A stretch of DNA of 5,722 nt from Oscillospiraceae bacterium (GCA_900757485.1 CAAEOA010000099.1:1-5722); one strand, 5' to 3'; counted from the stretch's first letter, positions 1-5,722 are shown. Program-made: numbers and translations. Notes: generated by a model not told the origin, from the sequence alone.

Positions 1-20
1 AGGCACTCTGAAGGAGCATA

Positions 21-821
21 TTATTTTGCAAGTTCGTACCCTCTTTGCGCACAAGCGTCACAAGCTTTTTTGACAATTCCTTCAAAATTCCCGTCAATCA
101 ATACTTCTGAGCCTTTTAGGGTAGTTCCGCCCTTGGAGCTGACCATGGTAATTAGCTCATCAATCGATTTTCCGGTTTCAGTCATCATTTTTGCAGAACC
201 GATCAGAGATTGACAAAACAGCTCCAATGCCGCTTTTTCATCAATGTTTTTCTCTTTCGCATAATCCACAAACGCTTTTGCAAAGCGGTAGATATAGGCA
301 GGACTGCTCCCGTTGACAGGAATAATGTCTATCATCTTCTCTTCTTCGGTTACGGCAACTTTTCCTGCGGAGGAGAAAATATCAAATACCTGTCGAAATT
401 CTTCCTCGGATACCGGAGATACTTTTGCCATTGCAGTAGCTCCATAGCCAATCAGTAACGGCGTGTTCGGCATTACAGTGACAACTTTAGCATCAAATCC
501 AAGTGCTTCTTTCAGATACATAGAGGATATTCCGGCTGCAATCGAAATAACAACTGCATCTCTGTTCATCGAAGTTTTTAAAATCGGTAAGATTTCCGGC
601 ATATTCTGGGGCTTGACCGCAAGCACAATCAAGTCGCTGATTGCTGACATTTCCACAATACTTTTTCCGTTTTTTACCTTGTACTCGGACAAAGATTCTA
701 CTTTGTCCGCATCCAAATCATAAGCATAAATTTGATAATTTTCGGACAGCGATCCGGTAGCCACGCCTTTGATAATTGCGGTTGCCATATTGCCTGCACC
801 GATAAATGATAGATTTTTCAT
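21..821 (-). CDS. proC: Pyrroline-5-carboxylate reductase
   Basis: Catalyses the last step of proline synthesis, NAD(P)H-dependent reduction of 1-pyrroline-5-carboxylate to L-proline, in the cytoplasm. Seen: 266 residues from ATG 821, the usual family length. The N-terminal Rossmann motif IGAGNMA is at residues 7-13, AVKPQ at 68-72, the conserved MPNTP at 117-121, and a helical C-terminal dimerisation domain carries VNGSSPAY and SKGGTT. The last motif often reads SPGGTT in other ProC proteins. The frame stays open to a TTG at 833, which would add four residues (MPLQ), but ATG 821 puts the Rossmann strand at the usual distance from the N terminus. Neither start has a Shine-Dalgarno sequence, and both lie at or next to the downstream arm of an inverted repeat (828-838/872-883). 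It follows scfB in the same direction after about 100 bases with no obvious terminator, so read-through is possible. Family assignment is very secure; the exact start is less so. Confidence 0.95.
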   Translation of the reverse strand: MKNLSFIGAGNMATAIIKGVATGSLSENYQIYAYDLDADKVESLSEYKVKNGKSIVEMSAISDLIVLAVKPQNMPEILPILKTSMNRDAVVISIAAGISSMYLKEALGFDAKVVTVMPNTPLLIGYGATAMAKVSPVSEEEFRQVFDIFSSAGKVAVTEEEKMIDIIPVNGSSPAYIYRFAKAFVDYAKEKNIDEKAALELFCQSLIGSAKMMTETGKSIDELITMVSSKGGTTLKGSEVLIDGNFEGIVKKACDACAQRGYELAK

Positions 822-827
822 TTGAAG

Positions 828-883
828 GGGCAAAAAATAATTGATAACATATCTTCATTTGGCTATGAATCATTTTTTTGCCC
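828..883 (-). repeat. Inverted repeat over the proC leader
   Basis: On the minus strand GGGCAAAAAAAT (883-872) can pair with ATTTTTTGCCC (838-828), with one extra A in the upstream arm and a loop of about 33 bases. The downstream arm ends six bases before ATG 821 and covers the alternative TTG at 833. The run of A:U pairs makes it a poor intrinsic terminator. It could instead hide the translation start of proC. It lies in the scfB-proC gap (834-923), which otherwise shows no clear promoter or terminator. Seen directly; function is inferred. Confidence 0.4.
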
Positions 884-923
884 ACGCCCCACCTTTCATC
901 CTTTTCGTTCAGCCGTCAGGTAA

Positions 924-2285
924 TTATTCGTCTGCCATGGCAGCTTTGATCATAATCGCGCATTCCAAACGCTTTTTTTCCAGCTCACAAGACAGTTTAT
1001 GCGGTTTCAACACGTCGCCGGCATACTGGAGATTGTTGGCATTGCATCCGCCGCTGCAATAAAATTTTGCCCAGCAGTTTTTGCAATCCTCTTTTCCGTA
1101 AATATTCGCTTTTGCAAAATAATCTTTCCGTTTAAGATCGAAAGTATCGTCTAAGACACTTCCCATTTTCCATTCTTCCATGCCGACAAATTGGTGACAC
1201 GGATAAATATCACCGTCCGGTGTTACTGCAACGTATTCGTTTCCGCAGCCGCAGCCGCGCAGCCGCTTAATTGCACACGGTCCCTGATCCAAATCGAGCA
1301 TAAAATGGAAAAAGTTGAATCCCTTTCCGTTTTTCTTTTTCTCGATTAATTGTTTCGCCAAATTTTCATATTCATCAAAAATTTGAGGAAGGTCACTCTC
1401 GGTCAACGCATACGGTTGTTGCGGGTCTGCAACAACCGGTTCTACTGAAACTTGATCAAACCCGATATCATTCAGATGCATAACATCTTTGGCAAAATCC
1501 AGGTTGTATTTGGTAAACGTTCCCCGTACATAGTACTGGTCTTGTCCCCTTTTCGCAACCAATTTCTGATAGTTGGGTACAATTTTATCATAACTGCCGG
1601 TTTTATCACATCTTACGCGAACCCGGTCGTTGACTTCTTTTCTGCCGTCAATGGAAAGCACGACATTGGACATCTCACGATTGATATAATCGATGATGTC
1701 GTCGTTTAACAGCATGCCGTTGGTAGTAATGGTAAAGCGAAAATTTTTATTATATTCTTTTTCTTTGCTGCGCGCATACGCTACAATTTCTTTGACGACT
1801 TCGAAATTCATCAGCGGTTCTCCGCCGAAGAAATCAAGTTCCAGATTTTTCCGACCTTTTGATTGCGTCAGTAAAAAGTCAATTGCTTTTTTGCCGGTAT
1901 CCGCATCCAGCAGTTTTCTTCCCTCTCCGAAATCACCGGTAGAGGCAAAGCAATAGGAACAGCGCAGATTGCAGTCGTGTGCAACATGTAAACACATTGC
2001 CTTTACAGGGGAAGAAACCATCATGTCGGAAAACTGTTCATACTCATCCTCTGAAAATAAGGTATCGTTTTCATATAACGTATAAATATCATCGTAAGCG
2101 CCGAGAATTTCCTTTTTATCGTATTGTGATTCCAGTTGTTTTATGACTTCCGGCGGACATATCGGATGCAGAGGAGGAGTCAGCAATGCAATCAAATCAT
2201 ATGTAACATCGTCAGTGACATGTACGCCGCCGCTGTTAATATCAAGCACAATATTGTATCCGTTTAATCGATACTGGTGTATCAT
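924..2285 (-). CDS. scfB: SCIFF maturase, radical SAM/SPASM thioether-forming enzyme
   Basis: Installs the thioether crosslink in the SCIFF peptide encoded just upstream, using a 5'-deoxyadenosyl radical; cytoplasmic. Seen: 453 residues. Residues 1 to about 90 form a leader-binding (RRE-like) region. The radical SAM cluster motif C105-x3-C109-x2-C112 follows, with F at 113, and the SAM-binding GGEP is at 154-157. The C-terminal SPASM-type region carries C337, C345, C347, C363, C401, C404, C410, C414, C433 and C442, enough for two auxiliary [4Fe-4S] clusters. The spacing C401-x2-C404-x5-C410-x3-C414 is typical of the family. Length and motifs match the characterised SCIFF maturases CteB and Tte1186. 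The start ATG 2285 has AAGGAG at 2297-2302, a rather long 11-base spacing. An inverted repeat with a T-run separates it from scfA, so it may be expressed below the precursor. The homologous enzyme links a Cys to a Thr at a non-alpha carbon (ranthipeptide class); that this one does the same is inferred from the conserved peptide. Confidence 0.95.
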   Translation of the reverse strand: MIHQYRLNGYNIVLDINSGGVHVTDDVTYDLIALLTPPLHPICPPEVIKQLESQYDKKEILGAYDDIYTLYENDTLFSEDEYEQFSDMMVSSPVKAMCLHVAHDCNLRCSYCFASTGDFGEGRKLLDADTGKKAIDFLLTQSKGRKNLELDFFGGEPLMNFEVVKEIVAYARSKEKEYNKNFRFTITTNGMLLNDDIIDYINREMSNVVLSIDGRKEVNDRVRVRCDKTGSYDKIVPNYQKLVAKRGQDQYYVRGTFTKYNLDFAKDVMHLNDIGFDQVSVEPVVADPQQPYALTESDLPQIFDEYENLAKQLIEKKKNGKGFNFFHFMLDLDQGPCAIKRLRGCGCGNEYVAVTPDGDIYPCHQFVGMEEWKMGSVLDDTFDLKRKDYFAKANIYGKEDCKNCWAKFYCSGGCNANNLQYAGDVLKPHKLSCELEKKRLECAIMIKAAMADE

Positions 2286-2318
2286 ATTTTTATATACTCC
2301 TTTTTATCCTTAATTGAT

Positions 2319-2372
2319 AAAACAATGAAAGTTGCCTGTAATATCAATATTACAGGCAACTTAATGTCATTG
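2319..2372 (-). terminator. Stem-loop with short T-run between scfA and scfB, possible leaky terminator
   Basis: The arms 2329-2344 and 2347-2362 are perfectly complementary (16 bp; in practice a four-base loop). After a 4-base bulge on one side the stem extends by 6 bp, 2323-2328 with 2367-2372. On the minus-strand transcript it begins 17 bases after the scfA stop and is followed directly by TTTTATC. That arrangement suits an intrinsic terminator of partial efficiency, or a 3' stabilising structure for the scfA message with some read-through into scfB. No new promoter is apparent between the hairpin and scfB. The plus strand has no T-run after the stem. Confidence 0.65.
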
Positions 2373-2389
2373 AATCACTAAACCGAGCA

Positions 2390-2539
2390 TTATTTGTTGT
2401 CAGCATGCTCGCATTTCTGATTTGCAACCGTGCAGCTTGTTTTGCAAGCAGATTGGCAGGAAGCCTGGCACTCGCCGCATCCGCCGTGTGCAGCAGATTT
2501 TTTCAGATTTGACTTGTTCAATGTTTTAATATGTTTCAT
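2390..2539 (-). CDS. scfA: SCIFF ranthipeptide precursor (six cysteines in forty-five residues)
   Basis: Substrate peptide of ScfB. Seen by translating the minus strand: 49 residues, starting MKHIKTLNKSNLKK and ending at TAA 2390-2392. The first 18 or so residues are a lysine-rich leader. The core then has exactly six cysteines at 21, 24, 28, 32, 36 and 43, in the family pattern CGEC..SC..AC..SCT. Thr37 directly follows C36; in the homologous CteA peptide the mapped thioether joins Cys32 and Thr37, and both are present here at the same numbers. Six residues follow the last Cys. The start is fixed by AAGGAG at 2549-2554, nine bases from ATG. It has its own near-consensus promoter and lies 104 bases ahead of its maturase. 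Some SCIFF-type ranthipeptides have been reported to act in quorum sensing in solventogenic clostridia; the role here is unknown. The identification is very secure despite the small size. Confidence 0.96.
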   Translation of the reverse strand: MKHIKTLNKSNLKKSAAHGGCGECQASCQSACKTSCTVANQKCEHADNK

Positions 2540-2548
2540 CACAACAAT

Positions 2549-2554
2549 CTCCTT
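2549..2554 (-). promoter_or_regulatory. Ribosome binding site of scfA
   Basis: AAGGAG on the minus strand, nine bases before ATG 2539. It fixes the start of this very short gene. Confidence 0.85.
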
Positions 2555-2576
2555 ATGTATTAAACTATCTTATCGG

Positions 2577-2590
2577 AAGACCTTCGTCTT
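2577..2590 (-). other. Small hairpin at the 5' end of the scfA leader
   Basis: AAGAC-GAAG-GTCTT forms a 5-bp stem with a four-base loop. It starts at about the transcription start predicted from the -10 box, so it would cap the 5' end of the roughly 50-base scfA leader. Such terminal hairpins can slow mRNA decay. The role is inferred and the stem is short. Confidence 0.35.
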
Positions 2591-2596
2591 TTAAAT

Positions 2597-2625
2597 ATTA
2601 TATCACAGTACAGATTATTTTTCAA
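2597..2625 (-). promoter_or_regulatory. Strong sigma-A promoter of scfA, extended -10
   Basis: The -35 box TTGAAA (2620-2625), a 17-base spacer and the -10 box TATAAT (2597-2602) are preceded by TG-A, giving an extended -10. The -35 box begins on the base right after the stop codon of the upstream membrane-protein gene. The predicted start is near 2590, giving a leader of about 50 bases. It is the best promoter match in the window. Confidence 0.88.
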
Positions 2626-3030
2626 CTATCTATGTCTTTTTTTGCTGTTAACGCCAAAAATTCCACCAAATACTGCGCAAATTCCTATCACAATTAATTT
2701 AATTCCCAACATCCAGTTCCATTTACAGGAAAAAAGCAGAACTGACAATAATAAAAAGAGCAATGACATCATAAGACCGCTGATAAATCCGATTACCAAA
2801 CCTTTGTTTCCAATTGCTTTAGCTGAAAAATATCCGCATATCAATCCTGCAATTCCCAATCCGATTATGGTCATGAGAGTCAAAACAAACGGAGGAAGAT
2901 CAATAGCGGTGACCACAATTGCAAACAAAATATAGCTGACGAACAAAGCGATAACACCGAATAATTGTCCAAACAAAAAAGACTTTATATAACGAGATGT
3001 TCCGGATGATTCTATGGTCTGCATACGCAT
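2626..3030 (-). CDS. Four-helix membrane protein, TIGR04086-like
   Basis: A small hydrophobic protein of 134 residues with four predicted membrane helices at about 18-42, 47-68, 77-101 and 107-127, and a basic tail (KKRHR). The helices are glycine-rich (IIGLGIAGLICGYF, FGGIFGV). Its size, topology and position between yajC and the SCIFF gene fit the putative membrane protein family TIGR04086, which I recall as a clostridial family often found beside yajC and SCIFF genes. That family name is from memory and was not searched. No catalytic motif or transporter signature is visible, so no activity is assigned. The start ATG 3030 has GGAGGT at 3037-3042, six bases away; a second ATG at 3024 is less well placed. 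Its stop touches the scfA promoter and no terminator separates them, so its transcript probably continues into scfA. Being real and membrane-embedded is secure; function is unknown. Confidence 0.85.
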   Translation of the reverse strand: MRMQTIESSGTSRYIKSFLFGQLFGVIALFVSYILFAIVVTAIDLPPFVLTLMTIIGLGIAGLICGYFSAKAIGNKGLVIGFISGLMMSLLFLLLSVLLFSCKWNWMLGIKLIVIGICAVFGGIFGVNSKKRHR

Positions 3031-3131
3031 TGCGATACCTCCATATTACTGATTTTACTGCTTGATAAAATATATGCAAAACACAAGCAAAATATGAAAG
3101 CAAATAGAATCGTTAAAAAAGACGGGTACAT
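3012..3131 (-). CDS. Possible 39-residue single-span membrane peptide
   Basis: A short frame from ATG 3131 to TAG 3012 encodes a peptide with one hydrophobic stretch (residues about 4-22, FLTILFAFIFCLCFAYI) followed by a polar tail ending in QCVCRP. It fills most of the gap between the yajC terminator and the membrane-protein gene, and overlaps the start of the latter by 19 bases in another frame. Against it: the purine-rich GGGAAGGG lies only about three bases from the ATG, too close to work well. An earlier ATG at 3152 has no good site either. AT-rich non-coding DNA readily yields such hydrophobic frames, so I regard this as doubtful. Confidence 0.2.
   Translation of the reverse strand: MYPSFLTILFAFIFCLCFAYILSSSKISNMEVSQCVCRP
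3037..3042 (-). promoter_or_regulatory. Ribosome binding site of the membrane-protein gene
   Basis: GGAGGT on the minus strand, six bases before ATG 3030. It favours this start over the ATG two codons further in. Confidence 0.8.
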
Positions 3132-3185
3132 AAACCCTTCCCGAAAAAACATCTCATTGATATTTATTAATGCAAGTGTAATATC

Positions 3186-3229
3186 ACAAACCCGCCGGAA
3201 AAGCAATTTTGCTTTTCCGGCGGGTTTGT
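3186..3229 (-). terminator. Intrinsic terminator of yajC
   Basis: A perfect 21-bp inverted repeat (3186-3206 with 3209-3229) has a GC-rich middle, CCCGCCGG, and a two-base centre. It begins 13 bases after the yajC stop. In the minus-strand direction the GC part of the stem ends in GGGTTTGTGAT, a short T-rich stretch. The same TTTGT occurs in the other direction, so it could also stop plus-strand transcripts, although no plus-strand gene is present. Confidence 0.85.
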
Positions 3230-3242
3230 ATACGAATAAAGC

Positions 3243-3596
3243 TTATTTTACATCCATTTCTACATCATCGTGTACGGTTTCATTAGACTGAATTGCCCAG
3301 CGTTTAATTCTGACCTTGCTTCTGTCATTGCCGGTCTCGATCACGACATTGTCCTCTTTGATACTGACAACCCGTCCGATAATTCCGCCGGCGGTAACAA
3401 TTTCATCGCCAACCTGAATATTATTTCTCATATTCTGGGTTTCTTTATCCCGTTTTTTCTGCGGACGAATCAACAAGAAATAAAACACCACAAAAATAAG
3501 TGCTAACGGCAAAAGTTGGACTAATAACGCTAACCAACCGCCGCTTGCTTGCTGATCGGATGCCGCTGTACTTGCAGCCAAAAACATAAAATTCAT
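3243..3596 (-). CDS. yajC: Sec translocase accessory subunit YajC
   Basis: A single-span inner-membrane protein that associates with SecDF and SecYEG in protein export. Seen: 117 residues, a usual length. A short N-terminal stretch is rich in Ala, Ser and Gln, and one membrane helix lies at about 21-43. The family hallmark RPQKKR follows at 44-49. A cytoplasmic domain comes next with the typical VGDEIVTAGGIIGRV segment (about 62-76) and VVIETG, then an acidic C-terminal tail. Start ATG 3596 is preceded by GGTGG at 3606-3610, nine bases away, a modest site; the alternative Met4 has no better one. It has its own promoter about 80 bases upstream and a strong terminator just after its stop, so it is probably transcribed mainly alone. 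secD and secF, its frequent companions, are not in this window. Confidence 0.95.
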   Translation of the reverse strand: MNFMFLAASTAASDQQASGGWLALLVQLLPLALIFVVFYFLLIRPQKKRDKETQNMRNNIQVGDEIVTAGGIIGRVVSIKEDNVVIETGNDRSKVRIKRWAIQSNETVHDDVEMDVK

Positions 3597-3675
3597 ACTT
3601 TACTTCCACCATTCCGCCATTATTAGGCAATTTTGTTCGTTTGTTTATTTTAACCATAATAAACCAATAAGTAAA

Positions 3676-3704
3676 ATTATACCCTGTATTCAGGCTACTT
3701 ACAA
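3676..3704 (-). promoter_or_regulatory. Sigma-A promoter of yajC
   Basis: The -35 box TTGTAA (3699-3704), a 17-base spacer and a perfect -10 box TATAAT (3676-3681). The predicted transcription start is near 3669, giving a leader of about 73 bases. It lies within 30-55 bases of the end of the preceding gene, with no convincing terminator between. Confidence 0.85.
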
Positions 3705-3731
3705 GTGAATTTGGTAAAATTAACAAATTGT

Positions 3732-5117
3732 TTATTTGCTATTGATAAACTCGTCAATAGATGAAGCTGCTTTCTTACCGGCACCCATCGCTAAAATAAC
3801 CGTAGCCGCACCGGTGACAGCGTCTCCTCCTGCATATACACCCTCACGGGTTGTCATCATTTCTTCGTCCACCACCAGACATCCGCGTTTGTTCGCTTCA
3901 ATTCCGGTCGTAGTAGTGCGAATCAACGGATTCGGTGAAGTTCCGATTGACATAACAACACAGTCAACAGGCAAAACAAAATTGGAATCTTTTTTCTCAA
4001 TCGGTCTTCTGCGTCCGGAATCATCCGGCTCGCCGAGCTCCATTTCGATACATTCCATACCGTTTACCACGCCGTTTTCATCACCCAGGATCCGAACGGG
4101 ATTGGTTAGAAAACGGAACTCGATTCCTTCTTCTTTGGCATGCTCAACTTCCTCTAAACGAGCAGGCATTTCCTCTTCGGAACGACGATAAACGATATAT
4201 ACCTTTTCTGCGCCGAGTCGCATTGCGCATCTTGCAGCATCCATGGCAACATTACCGCCGCCGACTACCGCAACCGCCTTGTTCTCTTTGATCGGTGTGT
4301 CATAATCTTCTTTGTATGCTTTCATCAGATTTACACGGGTCAAAAACTCATTTGCCGAATAAACGCCAATCAGTGCCTCTCCCTCAATTCCCATAAAACG
4401 AGGCAAACCGGCACCCGAACCGACAAATACCGCTTCGAATCCCATCTCAAACAGCTCGTCCACCGACAGCACCTTACCAATTACCATATTCGTCATCATG
4501 GTAACGCCGATTTCTTCCAATTTCTCAACTTCGGATTTCACAATCGACTTGGGCAAACGGAATTCGGGAATGCCGTAGGACAATACGCCGCCGGCTGTAT
4601 GGAATGCCTCAAAGACAGTGACTTCGTAGCCTTTCTTCGCCAAATCACCCGCGCAGGATAATCCGGCAGGTCCGGATCCGACTACGGCAACTTTATGACC
4701 GTTGCTCTCTGCCTTTTTCGCTTTTTCTGTATTATTCTTCATATGCCAATCGGCTACAAAACGCTCTAATCTGCCGATTCCGACCGGCTCTCCTTTAATG
4801 CCGCGGACGCATTTTTGCTCACACTGATTTTCCTGAGGACATACACGACCGCATACCGCCGGAAGCGCATTTGTTGAAGTGATAATCTGATATGCTTCTT
4901 CAAAATTACCGGCTGCCACAGCGGCGATGAACTCAGGAATACGTACATTGACCGGACATCCGCTGACGCATGGTTTATGTTTACAGTTTAAACAGCGGGT
5001 TGCTTCCTCCACCGCCATAATTTCATCATATCCCAATGCGACCTCCTCAAAATTTCGGGCGCGCACCTGCGGATCCTGCACCGGCATCGGGACTTTTTTT
5101 AGTGACATGTTAGGCAT
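3732..5117 (-). CDS. gltA: NADPH-dependent Fe-S flavoprotein, GltA/NfnB type
   Basis: An FAD, NADP(H) and [4Fe-4S] oxidoreductase of the glutamate synthase small-chain family; 461 residues, full length. Seen in order: two N-terminal Fe-S motifs, C42-x2-C45-x4-C50-x3-C54-P and C89-x3-C93-x5-C99-x3-C103; FAD site GSGPAG at 147-152; NADP site GGGNVAMDAAR at 286-296; and the C-terminal FAD motif GGD at 430-432 followed by TGAATVILAMGAGKKAA. The frame is open to 5165, but ATG 5117 is chosen because AAGGAG (5130-5135) lies 12 bases before it and the protein then begins MPNMSLKK, usual for the family. This start overlaps the upstream gene by 8 bases, implying translational coupling. With that NfnA-like partner the likely product is the large subunit of an NADH-dependent ferredoxin:NADP+ oxidoreductase (Nfn), which couples NADPH to NADH and ferredoxin by flavin bifurcation. 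Sulfide dehydrogenase (SudAB) or NADPH-glutamate synthase names are also used for such pairs, and the exact activity cannot be read from sequence. No glutaminase or large-chain GOGAT gene is visible. Confidence 0.9.
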   Translation of the reverse strand: MPNMSLKKVPMPVQDPQVRARNFEEVALGYDEIMAVEEATRCLNCKHKPCVSGCPVNVRIPEFIAAVAAGNFEEAYQIITSTNALPAVCGRVCPQENQCEQKCVRGIKGEPVGIGRLERFVADWHMKNNTEKAKKAESNGHKVAVVGSGPAGLSCAGDLAKKGYEVTVFEAFHTAGGVLSYGIPEFRLPKSIVKSEVEKLEEIGVTMMTNMVIGKVLSVDELFEMGFEAVFVGSGAGLPRFMGIEGEALIGVYSANEFLTRVNLMKAYKEDYDTPIKENKAVAVVGGGNVAMDAARCAMRLGAEKVYIVYRRSEEEMPARLEEVEHAKEEGIEFRFLTNPVRILGDENGVVNGMECIEMELGEPDDSGRRRPIEKKDSNFVLPVDCVVMSIGTSPNPLIRTTTTGIEANKRGCLVVDEEMMTTREGVYAGGDAVTGAATVILAMGAGKKAASSIDEFINSK

Positions 5118-5722
5118 TGTTCTCTTCGGCTCCTTTATACAATCTGCATTGATGTACAGCAGCATTATGCTCCTGGTTTTTATAAATTGTGTTTCTCTTC
5201 ATCAATTCATCAAAATCTACCAGATGTCCGTCAAAATCGGGACCGTCTACACATGCAAATTTAATTTCGCCGCCGACCGTCACCCGGCATCCTCCGCACA
5301 TTCCGGTGCCGTCAATCATGATCGGATTCAGAGAAACCACGGTCTTAATACCGTAAGGCTTTGTTACCGCACAAACAAACTTCATCATCGGCACCGGTCC
5401 GATTGCTACGACCATATCATATTGATTTCCTTCATCAATCAATTCCTGCAAAGCATTGGTTACCAACCCTTTTTTGCCGTAAGAACCGTCATCTGTCATC
5501 AGCACCAATCGGTTGGAAGCAGCTTTCATTTCTTCTTCCAGTATCACAATATCTTTATTTCTGAATCCGGCGATCAGGTCAACCTCTACACCGATGGAAT
5601 GGAGGTATTTTGCCTGCGGATACGCAATCGCGCAGCCTACGCCGCCGCCGATTACTGCCACCTTTTTCACGTTTTCAAATTCAGACGGTTTGCCGAGCGG
5701 TCCGACAAAGTCCAAAATAGAA
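5110..5722 (-). CDS. NfnA/GltB-like ferredoxin-NADP reductase subunit, partial (N terminus outside window)
   Basis: The C-terminal part, about 203 residues, of a protein usually near 280; it runs off the right edge. The first visible TTG (5715) is an internal Leu of the motif ILDFVGPLGKPSE, not a start. Seen: the end of the FAD-binding barrel, then the NAD(P)-binding domain with VIGGGVGCAIAYPQ, GPVPMMKFV and LNPIMIDGTGMCGGC. The [2Fe-2S] ligands are Cys at 5296-5298, 5287-5289 and 5251-5253, with an Asp (5311-5313) five residues before the first. Only three Cys are present at the site, as in NfnA, where an Asp is reported as the fourth ligand. Related PyrK proteins use four Cys. The 8-base overlap with gltA supports a two-subunit enzyme. 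The assignment as the small, NAD-binding subunit of an Nfn-type complex is a family inference; a sulfide dehydrogenase label is an alternative. Confidence 0.88.
   Translation of the reverse strand, partial: SILDFVGPLGKPSEFENVKKVAVIGGGVGCAIAYPQAKYLHSIGVEVDLIAGFRNKDIVILEEEMKAASNRLVLMTDDGSYGKKGLVTNALQELIDEGNQYDMVVAIGPVPMMKFVCAVTKPYGIKTVVSLNPIMIDGTGMCGGCRVTVGGEIKFACVDGPDFDGHLVDFDELMKRNTIYKNQEHNAAVHQCRLYKGAEENNA
5130..5135 (-). promoter_or_regulatory. Ribosome binding site of gltA
   Basis: AAGGAG on the minus strand, inside the end of the upstream nfnA-like gene and 12 bases before ATG 5117. It supports the 461-residue start; the open frame upstream to 5165 has no such site. Confidence 0.65.

Noticed and set aside
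719..873. Minus-strand ATG at 873 with purines upstream, considered as the proC start or an upstream peptide
   Set aside because: It is out of frame with proC, its purine stretch is too far away, and the resulting frame runs into proC without family resemblance.
463..1062. Plus-strand open frames opposite proC and the end of scfB
   Set aside because: They are antisense shadows of conserved genes, with no recognisable domains.
3132..3185. Candidate promoter for the membrane-protein gene (TTGCAT near 3170 with a weak -10)
   Set aside because: The spacing fits but the -10 (ATGTTT) is poor; several equally weak AT-rich matches exist, so none is called.
3708..3729. AATTTG/CAAATT repeat just after gltA, considered as its terminator
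   Set aside because: Only six A/T-rich pairs around a ten-base loop; too weak for an intrinsic terminator.
3736..4191. A 151-residue plus-strand open frame opposite gltA
   Set aside because: It lies wholly antisense to a well-supported gene, is low-complexity (Ser, Pro, Ile-rich), resembles no family I know and has no ribosome site.
5118..5165. A 16-residue N-terminal extension of gltA starting at 5165
   Set aside because: It would overlap the upstream gene deeply, lacks a ribosome site, and the residues are unlike the family's N terminus.

Overview
The window comes from a low-to-moderate GC Clostridia-type Firmicute. The evidence is a SCIFF ranthipeptide precursor with its radical SAM maturase, an NfnAB-like (electron-bifurcating or glutamate-synthase-like) flavoprotein pair, consensus sigma-A promoters and AGGAGG-type ribosome binding sites. 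Genus cannot be resolved by eye. Every gene I can support lies on the minus strand, so transcription runs from right (5722) to left (1).

Layout in the direction of transcription. (1) The C-terminal three quarters of an NfnA/GltB-like ferredoxin-NADP reductase subunit enters from the right edge. It overlaps by 8 bases a complete gltA/nfnB-type NADPH, FAD and Fe-S oxidoreductase. (2) A 135-base gap holds a good sigma-A promoter (TTGTAA-17-TATAAT) for yajC, the Sec translocase accessory subunit. yajC ends at a 21-bp perfect hairpin terminator. (3) A four-helix membrane protein follows, resembling the TIGR04086 family. (4) Directly at its stop codon sits a near-consensus extended -10 promoter for a 49-codon gene, scfA. 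This encodes the six-cysteine SCIFF precursor peptide. (5) A long inverted repeat followed by TTTT separates scfA from scfB, the radical SAM/SPASM maturase that makes the thioether. (6) The last gene is proC, pyrroline-5-carboxylate reductase. It has no visible Shine-Dalgarno sequence, and its start lies inside an inverted repeat.

The distinctive unit is the block yajC - membrane protein - scfA - scfB. scfA and scfB form a minimal RiPP system: the precursor carries the leader and six Cys, and ScfB supplies an N-terminal leader-binding region, a radical SAM core and two auxiliary Fe-S sites. No dedicated protease or ABC exporter is visible, and the neighbours are a Sec-translocon component and a small hydrophobic membrane protein. 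The promoter and hairpin layout suggests that the small precursor is made in excess over the enzyme. The flanking nfn-like and proC genes are general redox and amino-acid metabolism, and nothing in the sequence ties them to the peptide system.
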